Positions 21,501 through 31,700 of a stretch of DNA of 64,000 nt are shown piece by piece. Under the pieces are notes generated by a model. That model was not told where the DNA came from, made no database searches, and saw only the letters and a list, made by a program, of their open reading frames with translations. How positions within the stretch are numbered: the stretch's first letter is position 1; every line of letters starts with the position of its first letter. Origin of the DNA: an uncultured Bacteroides sp. (lineage in GTDB: Bacteria > Bacteroidota > Bacteroidia > Cytophagales > Cyclobacteriaceae); NCBI GenBank assembly GCA_902168185.1, contig CABHOV010000029.1, forward strand, positions 172,933 to 236,932. The letters are read 5' to 3'. The position numbers and the translations under genes are program-made.

Positions 21501-23104
21501 AAATTCCAATCATCAAAGGTGCAGCCGCTGCATTGATGCAGGCTAAGCTTCCCAACCCGACTTTCGTGAAAGGATACCTCGGTGTTCAGTTCGATTTACT
21601 CGGTGGACTTGTGCGCGGTAAATGCCGCTTCAAGATGACCATTGGTGATGAATGCGAACTCGTGATACCGGGAAGCAGTCCGCTGGAGATGCGCATGATC
21701 AGCGATCTGACACCGAAGACAAGCTCCACCGATGTAGATGTATTTGCAGCTCCTCAAGCTGCCTTCACAATGCGTGTAGGGGTACCGTTCTCCGTAGAGG
21801 ACGATCAGGGCCCGAAGATGTACCGCATACACCTGAACGATTTCACGGTGCAAGAAGATGGTAAGAAGATTGACGGTAAGCTGGTTTGGGCAAGCAACAG
21901 CGATGCGGTATCATTCTATTCGCATGAAGTTCTGCCTCCAAATAAATCATTGAAGGCTATCGTTAAAGTTGGCTTTGAACAATGGCAAAATGGTAAATGG
22001 GTAGTAGTATATACTTCCGGACAAAAGGCTGAAGAATTCATGGAAGCAACCTTCACTACCGGAACAGCACCTGATGTTATTCCGCTTACTAACGTAGAGT
22101 ATGCATACCCGGTAGTAGATCAGAAATTCTTTTTACGCGATGAATCCAATGCAGGGTATATCCAGTTGAAACGCGGACAGAGCTACCTGTTCTCTACTGA
22201 GTATAAACATGAGGTACATATAACGTCGGCCAGCAACGATCGCAAAGCACTTGCCTTTACCTACGATGCAGGCCAGAACAGGATCAAGTATGCCTTGCCT
22301 GAACTTGATCTGCAGAGCAACTATGGCTTCGATGTGGTAACGTTGAGCAACGCAGGTGGAGGAGAAGCTGCAGCCATTGAGAACACTGTGCAAACTGTAA
22401 ACGATGAAGAGAATAATATAGAAGTAACAAATCGTCAGGCGGCCACCGTAATTCGTTCTGATGTTGGTAAGAGTTTACTGAACTATACATTTGCTACAAG
22501 CCGCTTTGAAACATTCGCGGAGAAAATAAATAGTATACAGAAAGGAAATGCCGTTGCCGGACGTGTGTCATCGGATGTCATCAACTTGCAATACGAAATC
22601 TCGCAAGGCGAACCTTTCGAAGTACTTGAAATGATAGGTACATCGTTCAGTGGTAACAAATCACTGGTAGATGCGAAGGCGGTTCTGACGGATGCATACT
22701 TTAAAGAAGATATAGACCCGGTTATATATCGCAATTACCCGGTAGCAGGTATCAAGCTGGATCGTGATGTTAATGTACTGGGCATGCCTCCGGTTAAATC
22801 TATACCGATCTCAGCAGCGTACCTCACGGAAGTTGAGAGCGGCAATTTCTATGGACTTGCTCGTCAGCGCTTCCCCTATATCTATAACCTGCCGCAGATA
22901 TACCGCCAGGATTTCACGGATCTTCAGCAGAAAATCGTAAATCAGTTTCTAGGAACGGCACGCCAGACCGACTATAACTATATTATTAACGGATACTATC
23001 GTTTCATTCGTGAGGGTAATTATACCATCGAGTTACAATATACTTTGCCGGATGGTACGAAGGGAACCAGCACACGTTTTGACTACTATAATTTTATCAA
23101 ATAG
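18542..23104 (+). CDS. Large secreted/surface protein of unknown function (1520 aa)
   Basis: N-terminal signal peptide; beta-rich, no recognised domain; first gene of the 18.5-39 kb locus. Confidence 0.75.
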   Translation: MILSIRGFFRRLVAVCFNCTPVFFAFLLSLPFHSSLAQAVENTAAQTTAQKPEEYRKAVETFYKLDQSNNFTESLAYADMNVLPMGIKQTLSNIEVTIAVSDMRWETNYSELTVFARIKIPQDNKLLFFGAQGIKLSHNGDIIGDASLVLMGDISIPINGNSAALTLKGSFDKNTGRAKELTYVSIDCQGFKEMGITADVEFPESLLVPVDTSGHGVPGRVKGSFKTIVKDWNDILASISLPPFEIKGLEGFIFVLNEAIFDFSDLRNDPAIAYPEGYEANYMIPGNPTLWRGVFVRDLSITLPKPFQKKDKTRPSFAAHNMLLDNNGISGVFEATGILPIDKGSASGWRFSVDAFRMALEANQLTEAGFSGMIGLPVSEKSNLGYDALITMDNEYMLRVKPLGKTKFDIFNAEAELLPNSYVELKVVDGSFKPEAMLHGSLNLAARLGSASNPQDTTGKKIAEFKGIEFRSLHLKTESPKFTAEYFGYKGEIKMMNFPISIDRIGVRILEKEIALGMDIKLTLSDNMFTGSTRLEVVGELKESGTGEEQSERWKYKKLNISNIAVNAKIAETFSLKAQLTILNDDPIYGDGYAGSIEMTFDKVLKGFNVQARAMFGRKDFRYWFVDGRVKFGQGIPVFPPLNLNGFGGGVSYRMKRDGADLLASPTGCKYVPDENTGIGVKASVLFNVANDAAINGEASFEIAFSRSGGLNFIGFYGFAKFVGKIPGTENIEKFVGDKMKKVAELEEKFVKNNPALSKTLETLKQYEPNKAATAVFEPSEKPGEAGFSAAVGIQYDFTQSSLHATFDLYVNAIGGVIRGTASGNRAGWAVLHIDPKEWYVHMGTPTDRLGLKMGIAGISIETGSYLMLGSRIPGSPPPPKEVADILGVDMAELDYMRDLNALGDGRGFAFGASLKVATGDMTFLILYANFQAGIGFDIMLKDYQDMQCKGRPGKIGMDGWYANGQSYVYLQGELGVKVNLWFLKTKIPIIKGAAAALMQAKLPNPTFVKGYLGVQFDLLGGLVRGKCRFKMTIGDECELVIPGSSPLEMRMISDLTPKTSSTDVDVFAAPQAAFTMRVGVPFSVEDDQGPKMYRIHLNDFTVQEDGKKIDGKLVWASNSDAVSFYSHEVLPPNKSLKAIVKVGFEQWQNGKWVVVYTSGQKAEEFMEATFTTGTAPDVIPLTNVEYAYPVVDQKFFLRDESNAGYIQLKRGQSYLFSTEYKHEVHITSASNDRKALAFTYDAGQNRIKYALPELDLQSNYGFDVVTLSNAGGGEAAAIENTVQTVNDEENNIEVTNRQAATVIRSDVGKSLLNYTFATSRFETFAEKINSIQKGNAVAGRVSSDVINLQYEISQGEPFEVLEMIGTSFSGNKSLVDAKAVLTDAYFKEDIDPVIYRNYPVAGIKLDRDVNVLGMPPVKSIPISAAYLTEVESGNFYGLARQRFPYIYNLPQIYRQDFTDLQQKIVNQFLGTARQTDYNYIINGYYRFIREGNYTIELQYTLPDGTKGTSTRFDYYNFIK

Positions 23105-23108
23105 AACA

Positions 23109-25175
23109 ATGCGTTACGTTATCACTATAATTTTTTGCGTAATCGCTTCATGGGCTGTACAGGCACAGGATACATTGAAGATTCGTGTGCGCGCCAATAT
23201 CAAGAAGGATATGATCCAACTGCGATGGGCTGTTAATTCTCCTATAGCCTGGAAGCAAAGCAACCGTCATGGATTCAGAGTTGAACGCTATACCGTGGTG
23301 CGGAACAATGTTGTACTGCCGGTGCCTGAAAGAGTCGTGCTTACTCCACAACCTTTGAAACCACAACCACTGAATAACTGGCAGACGCTTGCTATTGCGA
23401 ACAACTATGCTGCGGTTATAGCACAAGCTCTTTATGGAGAAGAATTTCAATTGTCCGATGCAGATTCCAAAGGTGTGTCGCGATTGATAGCCTTGGCGCA
23501 AGAGTTAGAACAACGGTATCTGGTGTCGATGTATGCCGCTGATTTATGTTACCCTGCAGCATTACTGGCTGGTTGGGGGCTTGATGATAAAACTGTAAAA
23601 CCTGATGAGCGATATTTATACAGGGTGATATCGGCTATACCGGAGAAGACACTGAAAGTAGAAATGGGGTCTGCGTATGTGAGCCTTAACGAATATACCA
23701 AGCTTCCACAACCCCAGGAACTCACCGCTATATTTGGTGACAAGAGTGTTTTGCTCGCCTGGAACTATGGACTGCTGAGTGATCTCTATAACTCATACTA
23801 CATCGAAAAATCGAACGATGGCAAGGTCTTCAAGCGCATCACCGATATACCGCTTACCAACATGAACAGTAAGGACAATGTGAGTGTACAGCGGATGTTC
23901 TATACAGATTCACTTGCTAACAATACGTCAACGGTATATTATCGCCTCGTAGGTGTAACTGCCTTTAGCGAAGAGGGCCCTGCATCTGAAGTAGTGAAAG
24001 GACAAGGCAAGAATCGGTTGATGTATGTGCCACACATCAATCGTGCTGTACCGGATGCTACCGGAAAGCTGGAAGTTGAGTGGGAGTTTGATGAACGTGG
24101 TAACAGTCTCCTGAAAGGTTTTGAGTTAAAAAGAGCCGATAATGCCAACGGTCCTTTCAAACCTGTATTAAAGAATATAGCAGCCGATAAGCGCAAGATC
24201 ACTTACGATTCGCTTCAGGCTTCCAATTATTTTGTAATCGCAGCTATACCACAGGAAGGAGAACCTGTGGAATCATTCCCGGTGCTGATACAACCATCTG
24301 ATACTGTTCCGCCTGCTATACCTATAGGTTTGAAAGGTATTGTGGATAGCCTTGGTGTTGTAAGACTCTCATGGACTGCCAATAAAGAGAAAGATATACT
24401 CGGCTATCGCATCTATAGGGCACAAACAGCCGGAGAAGAATTGATCCCTTTGAACGATGTGGCCGTACGCACCAACAGTTTTACCGATACTGTTGAAGTC
24501 CGCAATTTGAACAGCACCATTCATTATGCTGTAACGGCATTGGACGGTCGATACAATCAATCTGATAAATCACCGGCTATAGCATTGGAGAAACCAGAAC
24601 TGGTTCCACCATCTACACCGGTTATAGCTAATTACAAAGCTACAGCAAAAGGTATTGTCTTGACATGGATTACCGGTGGAGAGGAAAATATAGGCACACT
24701 CAGACTTTACCGGCAGGAGCGGGGTACAGCGGAGAATATGCTTGTGAAGACATTTAGCGATGTTACAATAACACAGCATATAGATTCGACGGTGCGATCG
24801 AACGCATACTATAAATATACTCTTACAGTTGTAACCAAGCGCGGCCTGTCATCGGCACCGTCACCATCAGTAACCATACAGGCAGCAGTAACTGCTGTGC
24901 GTAAAGGTGAGTTTACCAGTTTTACAGCACGTTTAAACCGAAAGAATAAACGTGTCGATTTAATGTGGAAGCACGATATAAAAGATCTGAAGCAGCTTGA
25001 AATATACCGAAGCGAATTGGATAAAACCCCTTCGCTTTGGAAGGTAATAAAGGGGTTTGAGACGCAGGTATACGATGACAGTGCTCAGCCTGAAGTACAA
25101 TACGAATACCTGATACGAGCCGTACTGGAAAATGGAAAGAGCGGAGCAACGGCTAAAGCAATACTAAAAAGATAA
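23109..25175 (+). CDS. Secreted fibronectin type III repeat protein
   Basis: Start re-assigned to internal Met 'MRYVITIIFCVIASWAVQAQ' (signal peptide); several FN3-like modules ('PAIPIGLKGIVDSLGVVRLSWTANKEKDILGYRIYRA'). Confidence 0.85.
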   Translation: MRYVITIIFCVIASWAVQAQDTLKIRVRANIKKDMIQLRWAVNSPIAWKQSNRHGFRVERYTVVRNNVVLPVPERVVLTPQPLKPQPLNNWQTLAIANNYAAVIAQALYGEEFQLSDADSKGVSRLIALAQELEQRYLVSMYAADLCYPAALLAGWGLDDKTVKPDERYLYRVISAIPEKTLKVEMGSAYVSLNEYTKLPQPQELTAIFGDKSVLLAWNYGLLSDLYNSYYIEKSNDGKVFKRITDIPLTNMNSKDNVSVQRMFYTDSLANNTSTVYYRLVGVTAFSEEGPASEVVKGQGKNRLMYVPHINRAVPDATGKLEVEWEFDERGNSLLKGFELKRADNANGPFKPVLKNIAADKRKITYDSLQASNYFVIAAIPQEGEPVESFPVLIQPSDTVPPAIPIGLKGIVDSLGVVRLSWTANKEKDILGYRIYRAQTAGEELIPLNDVAVRTNSFTDTVEVRNLNSTIHYAVTALDGRYNQSDKSPAIALEKPELVPPSTPVIANYKATAKGIVLTWITGGEENIGTLRLYRQERGTAENMLVKTFSDVTITQHIDSTVRSNAYYKYTLTVVTKRGLSSAPSPSVTIQAAVTAVRKGEFTSFTARLNRKNKRVDLMWKHDIKDLKQLEIYRSELDKTPSLWKVIKGFETQVYDDSAQPEVQYEYLIRAVLENGKSGATAKAILKR

Positions 25176-25180
25176 GTACG

Positions 25181-28100
25181 ATGTACAGTTTGGTAAATGG
25201 ACATGTTATGAGAAAAACGATTTTGCTTTTAGTATGTATAGTTGCCTGTGTAACAGTGTCTGCACAGCAGTATGAATATTATTTGAAAGCTCGGTTGATG
25301 TACCCTAGCAACGATGTTGAGTGCGGAAGTCATTTTAAGATATTATTGAAAACTCAAAAAGGTAAAGAGATAACTTGGTACCAACGGTTCAATGTTGGTG
25401 AAGACGATTGGGCTGAATTCACTAAAACATTTTCCACCAGCGAGAAGGATTCCATTGTGTCACTTAAAATTCATTCAGAACGCTTTACAGAAAGCTGGAC
25501 AGATTGTGATTACCGGGATGGCGGGGATAAAGATGTAAATATAGGCTCATACTATAGGTATCCGTGTGGTGGCTCCATTAATATATCGGGAGCTTTTCCT
25601 GGATATGATGGTAGCAGTTCGCTGCAGGTAGATATTAAACCACTTTCAGGAGTTCATGCTATTCAATCTGATGCCTCGGTACAAGTAATGTCAGGAATAG
25701 ATGCACTTAATGTAAAGGTCGTATTGAAATATTCAAATGGTACAACGGAAGAAGTTGCTAACGTGAGCGCAAGAAGTGCAGAGGCTGGGGAAACGGTATA
25801 TTTTAACGAGGCCAAAATAAAGTCTGGTAAAAATATACGAGTGACTCAGGCGTTGGTTACAACGTCTTTCAGAAGAAGCATTTTTTTGAATATTAGTGAA
25901 ACGAAGACTTTTGACATCACAGACCCGGATCCTCTCGCTGATCTTGATGTGACTTTGTCTGAGCCGTTTTATACGATGGGACCTGAAAGCTCTTTACGAA
26001 TTCGGTATGGCCGCCCACTTACGCCAGTGAATTATAGTCCTGGCAGTTCTAATACACTTCCATCCACCAATGATATTACACTTTCAATACCCGAATCATA
26101 TTATGGCTACCAATGGCGTTATATGATAGAAGGCAGCGGCTGGCAAAATTTGCCAACAGTGTTTGGTACAGGAAATAAAATCACTATATCTGGTAAAAAA
26201 TTGTTTGATGCACTTGGAGCAGATTATCATAACTACCTTTTTAAACAGATATCATTTAAAGCATTTTATACATGCACGTCAGCATATGGTCGTGAGACTG
26301 CACCGATATCGTTACGCCATTTGCCATCAGCACCCGGCATAGTATCAACGGAGCCGATTATGGAGACGTGTTATAAGGATAATAATGCGAAGCTTAAAAT
26401 AACATTTGATCGTGCGCTGTATGCCGGAGAAACCTATTCCGGTATAACGTTCAACGAATTAATATATATCTATATCAACGGAGAAACATTCCAGGCCTTT
26501 CCGAACCAGCTTGATGCCAATCATGCTATAGAAATAGGAAACCGGTCGCCTGGTACCTATGGTATATCGTTGCAAACAACGTTTGGAGTACTTGGCAACG
26601 GCTACTCCGATGGTGATAACCACAAGGATAGTGAAACCATTTTAGCACGTCCCGCTATTGTAAACTTCAATGCTGTAAAAGCAGATGTACATTGCTTTGA
26701 AGGTGAAGATGGTAGAATTGCCGTGACGGCACAGGGAGGAACGCAAGACTATACAGCGTATCTCGTTCAAAACAACAATAACATTGATACGATTAGCCTT
26801 AGCGAATCCGCAGGAAACAGTTTTCTTAATCTGAAAAAAGGAGAATATAGCGTACGATTGAAAGACAGCAACGGGTGTGATCCTAAGAATTTAATAACGG
26901 CTGCTATTATCGTAAATCCCGCGACTATAGATCAACCCGTTCAGAAGGTTTTGGTAAGTACAGTTGAAAATATAGAGCCTCTTGGTTTTGGATTGAAAAA
27001 CGGTCGGGTAACGGTTCGTGCCGAGAGCGGTACATACCCCTATACATTCGATTGGACAGATGAGATAAATAGTATAGCGCTTACCGGTGATGCTCCTGTA
27101 ACCGAAGGAGGCAGTATGAAGAGTACACTGTCCAATATAGGCAAAGGTAAATATCGCGTGGTGGCAAAAGATGATCAATATGCATTGGCATTGCCGCAGA
27201 CAGAGGTGAACATACGCGGCTGTTATGATACACTAACAATTTTTGTAGAGGAACCACCATTGCTTGAAGTTGCATTGGCTGAACAGCATTTTGTTTCTTG
27301 TTATGGTTATACGGATGGGGAAGTAGTAGCACACGCCAAAGGTGGACGCCCTTATCTTACAGGACATACCTATGAACCATATCAATATGAATGGTTTGTT
27401 GTAGATAATACAGGAGGTACTACCGCTTTTGGAGAATCGGATAGTACGGCACTGCAACGCCCTTCGGCATTATACCGCGTGAAGATTACCGATCGCAATG
27501 GAATTATAGCATGGTCACCGGATTTTAAATTGGTGCAACCGGATGAACTGAAAATTAATTTTAAAACATCACAATTACTTTGCAACGGTGACACCAACGG
27601 AACGTCCGAAGCGCTTCCACAGGGAGGTACACAACCCTACCGCTATGCGTGGAGTACGGATGCCACTACCAAAAGCATAAGTAATTTAGCAGACGGCTGG
27701 TACTCGGTAGTAATAGTCGATACCCGCGGATGTACAACGTTTGGTCAGACCGAAGTGGTTGTGCCAAATAGTTTAGCGGCCGAAGCCGTTGTTATAGCGC
27801 CAACCTGCAATGGCTATACCGATGGTTCGATTGTACTTACGGTTACTGGAGGTAAAACAGATTACGACTATAAATGGCAACATGGTCCGGAGGCTTCTTC
27901 TGTGACTGATCTTGGACATGGTATATATACAGTAGTTGTAACGGATGCCAATGGATGTTTCATCACCCGTGAATATAGCCTTGATAATCCCGAGTTGTTT
28001 GCCCTTGATCTGGGGCCGGATCGTGTGCTGTGTCGCGGTCAGGTATTGGAATTGAATACAACGATCGAAGACCCAACCTCACAGTATATATGGCAAAAAG

Positions 28101-28768
28101 ATGGACAGTCGTTTGCGACCACAGCTTCGGTAACGTTGAGCGATGCCGGAAATTATAGTGTGGGAGTAACAGACAGTAAAGGTTGCTTTAACCAGGATGA
28201 AATAACCATCACGCGTGATGATACCGAGATTGCGGCTAGCCTTGCCGTTGCAACACGTGTACCGCAGGGAGGAAAAGTGCGCGTTGCAAATATAAGTCAT
28301 CCGGTACCCGACCGTGTAGAGTGGATTATTCCTGCACAGGCAACGGTGTTGGAAGAAACTCCGGAATACCTGGAACTTATATTCCAGGAGAAGGGAGAAT
28401 ATCCTGTTGGTATCAAAGGCTTTAAAGGTCTTTGTGAGAAAATCTCAAGCAGTACTGTCCGTGTTGTTGACAAAAGTGAACTCACCGACTATAAGACTCC
28501 GGATGAACCCTATATTAAACAATTCGCTGTAACGCCCAATCCAAATGATGGGCACTTCAAAGCTACGATCGAATTGCGTGAAGCGGGTGCAGTAAAACTG
28601 ATTCTGTACGCCAATCAATCCAATATTATACAGGAAGACCAAGTTACTGGTAAATCTTTTATAGAGATGGAGTACGATGTATCATCGGTTACCGGAAGCG
28701 GCTTGTATATGCTGCAGCTGATCACTGCGCAGGGACAATCAACTTATAAAGTAATGATCAATAAATAA
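25181..28768 (+). CDS. SprB-repeat surface protein with T9SS type A C-terminal sorting domain
   Basis: Signal peptide (alternative start 25208 'MRKTILLLV'); repeats such as 'CNGYTDGSIVLTVTGGKTDYDYKWQHG...GIYTVVVTDANGC'; C-term 'VTPNPNDGHFKATIEL...GLYMLQLITAQGQSTYKVMINK'. Confidence 0.88.
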   Translation: MYSLVNGHVMRKTILLLVCIVACVTVSAQQYEYYLKARLMYPSNDVECGSHFKILLKTQKGKEITWYQRFNVGEDDWAEFTKTFSTSEKDSIVSLKIHSERFTESWTDCDYRDGGDKDVNIGSYYRYPCGGSINISGAFPGYDGSSSLQVDIKPLSGVHAIQSDASVQVMSGIDALNVKVVLKYSNGTTEEVANVSARSAEAGETVYFNEAKIKSGKNIRVTQALVTTSFRRSIFLNISETKTFDITDPDPLADLDVTLSEPFYTMGPESSLRIRYGRPLTPVNYSPGSSNTLPSTNDITLSIPESYYGYQWRYMIEGSGWQNLPTVFGTGNKITISGKKLFDALGADYHNYLFKQISFKAFYTCTSAYGRETAPISLRHLPSAPGIVSTEPIMETCYKDNNAKLKITFDRALYAGETYSGITFNELIYIYINGETFQAFPNQLDANHAIEIGNRSPGTYGISLQTTFGVLGNGYSDGDNHKDSETILARPAIVNFNAVKADVHCFEGEDGRIAVTAQGGTQDYTAYLVQNNNNIDTISLSESAGNSFLNLKKGEYSVRLKDSNGCDPKNLITAAIIVNPATIDQPVQKVLVSTVENIEPLGFGLKNGRVTVRAESGTYPYTFDWTDEINSIALTGDAPVTEGGSMKSTLSNIGKGKYRVVAKDDQYALALPQTEVNIRGCYDTLTIFVEEPPLLEVALAEQHFVSCYGYTDGEVVAHAKGGRPYLTGHTYEPYQYEWFVVDNTGGTTAFGESDSTALQRPSALYRVKITDRNGIIAWSPDFKLVQPDELKINFKTSQLLCNGDTNGTSEALPQGGTQPYRYAWSTDATTKSISNLADGWYSVVIVDTRGCTTFGQTEVVVPNSLAAEAVVIAPTCNGYTDGSIVLTVTGGKTDYDYKWQHGPEASSVTDLGHGIYTVVVTDANGCFITREYSLDNPELFALDLGPDRVLCRGQVLELNTTIEDPTSQYIWQKDGQSFATTASVTLSDAGNYSVGVTDSKGCFNQDEITITRDDTEIAASLAVATRVPQGGKVRVANISHPVPDRVEWIIPAQATVLEETPEYLELIFQEKGEYPVGIKGFKGLCEKISSSTVRVVDKSELTDYKTPDEPYIKQFAVTPNPNDGHFKATIELREAGAVKLILYANQSNIIQEDQVTGKSFIEMEYDVSSVTGSGLYMLQLITAQGQSTYKVMINK

Positions 28769-28796
28769 TACGAGCCGATCAGTTCAATTCGCAAAC

Positions 28797-31700
28797 ATGG
28801 CAAGAATGTTAAAACGTTACTGGTTCTATATAGTGTTGCTAAGCACGCTTGTTCTGCAGGCGCAAGCGCAGACAACGTACCCGATACAGGTTAACGCGAA
28901 CCTGCTGCCTCCCTATAGCGCTTACCTGAGTGATTACTATAGCGGCACACGTGAAAAGCTTACGCTTACGTTGATTAACCGCGATCAGTTCAAGCCTACC
29001 CTCAATGTTCGCTTGAGAATGATCATTACAGCGCCCGGTGGACTTCGGTTACAAACCAACGAGCAATCCTTTATTGAACCGATCATCGTAGAGAACGGTT
29101 CACCCGTTCGTCTTACACAAGATGATATAGCACCGTACTTTCAGCCGCAGAATTTAATTACACAAGGCTATATGACATCCGGTAAGTTTCCGGAAGGCAT
29201 GGTGGAGTTTTGTTTTCAAGCAGTAGAAGCATATACCGGACAAGCACTATCGCTATCAACGTGTACTCGTGCGTGGATCACCAGTCAGAAGCCACCGCTG
29301 TTGAGTCTGCCGCGTAACAACGAAAGTATAGTTTTCCGTGAACCACTGAATGTTTTATTCCAGTGGACGCCTTTACACCAGGGCCTCGCGCAGGTAGAAT
29401 ATGAATTTATACTGAAAGAACTTTGGGATAATGGTATGACACCACAGGCTGCATTTCCATATGCACCTGAAATATACCGTGAGACAACACGAAGTACATC
29501 GCTGGTATATGGAGCTATGCAGCCGCCTCTGCTTGCAGGTAAACGATATGCGTGGTGTATACGCGCACAAGCTCGTGATGGTATGGATGCGGTCAATCTT
29601 TTTCAGAACGATGGCTATAGTGAGATACGTTGGTTTACTTTACAAGACAACTGTGCACCTCCTGAATTTGTGATGGCAACCGCTGAGAAGAAAAGGCTCA
29701 ACGTAGAATGGACAGCGTTACCGGACCATATAGGTTTCAGTGTAAGCTATCGTGTTATCAAAGCGCGAACATCCGATGGCAAGGTGGACGCCTCCGAATG
29801 GAAAGAGCAACAATCACAAGAGCCGAAGGTTATTCTTTATGGCCTGCAGAGCGGAGGTACATATGAGTATCGTGTGGGAAGTTACTGTATGGCAGGCCAG
29901 CCTGTATATAGCCCTATATTTACCATTACCCTTCCTGAAACCGATAGTGCTCGTCTGGCGCAATGCGGTATCATGCCTAATGTAAATCTTACCAATAAAG
30001 AGCCCATCAAAGAGCTGAAGACAGGCGAGATCATTATGGCGAATGATTACCCCGTAACGGTAACAAAAATCTCAGGTGTCAACGGTATATATACCGGGGA
30101 AGGATGGACAATTGTGCCCTGGCTGAACGATGCGAAGATCGCAGTGCAATTCACCAGCATCACGGTGAATACCGACAAACAGATGATCAACGGGTATATC
30201 GATGCCAAGTATGATAAGAATGAAGGGCAGATTGCCAACCTCGATGATGTATTTGAAGGAGGTTTCGATGTAGGAACGGTGAAGACCGGTATAACCAAAA
30301 TTGATCATGTTCTCGATTTTTCTATTCCAGGTGTAGAAGCATTCAGTCTCAATGAAGAAGGAGATCTGGTTATTACCGACAGCGAAGGTGAGCCTCATAC
30401 CATAACGCCTGCCAGCAACGAAGGACAAGGTAATGAAGGTAATAAGGTTGTTGTCTTCCCGATGACAGTACAAGACAAGGATGGAAATGTATACCAGGTA
30501 GAAAAAGTTACGGAAACAGATGCAACCGGTAAAGAAGTTGAGAAAGCAAAAGCAACCTATATTGGTAAAGCAGGAACTCCGTTAGCAGAAGGAAGCTTCG
30601 ATCCATCGCAGTTGAACGGTGATAAAGCGATTGTAACATTTGCCAAAGGTGATGGTATATATGGATTTGATACCTGGCTTGATTACTACGATAACGTATC
30701 GCTTATTGAAAACAAATACCAAAAACTATACACCGGCTATTACGCACCATGGAAACTTGTACCGGTAGGTAAAACGGACAAGGTAGTTGCAACCATCGAG
30801 ATCAAGGATAAGAATATCAAACCGGAGCAGGTAATTTTCAAAACTCCGAAAGGCACAGAGTATAAAGCTACGTATGAAAATGGCAAGTATGCATTGCAAC
30901 TGGCGGCAGGTCCGGCAGGCGATGTGCAGGAGCTATATGCGCTTTATCCTAATGGTAAAGATAAATACTATACTCTCGGTAAACTGAATATCGTAAGTTA
31001 CGAGTTGCAGAAATATACCGTAGTGCTTGTTCCGGTGAACAACGTGCCGGTCGATAAGCAGGCAATCCAGAAAACATTACAGGATATTTACGGAGCAGTA
31101 GGAGTGACGTGGGATGTAATAGTCGATGCCAATTTTGACTATGCCGACAACTATCGTTTAATGGAAAAGTCAACCGGACTGAGTACCTATAACGAAGATA
31201 TGCGTGCTCTTAATAATGCGTATAGATCAGCACGCGCAGATAATTTTGATAAAGCTGCTAACTATTTATTCTTCTTAAAGGCAACCGGCTCCGAAGATAT
31301 CAACGACCGTGATGCTACGGGCTTTATGCCGCGTGGCTCTCAGTTCGGGTATATATTTACCAGTGAGATAAAAGATGTAAACGAACCTATTACCGTAGCT
31401 CATGAATTAGGACACGGCCGCTGGAAACTCTTCCACACCTTCGATGAGCACTATGGAGGCTACAAGAAAGGCGAGACCGAAAACGTGATGGACTATAACA
31501 ACGGCCACCATGTAGCGAAGTGGCAATGGGATGTTATGCATGATCCTGCGATGTTGGTTAGCATTTTTGAGGGGGATGCAGCGAGTGCGTACAGAGATAA
31601 ACTTGCATACAAATGTTTGCCTCCAACCTTAACCAAGATTTCTAATTCTGAGTATTACTATACTTTAGATAAGAAAGTAATCTTGTTGAATAGTAAATAT

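Noticed and set aside
23010-23108. N-terminal extension of the FN3 protein
   Set aside because: Overlaps the upstream CDS; the signal-peptide start at 23109 is far more plausible
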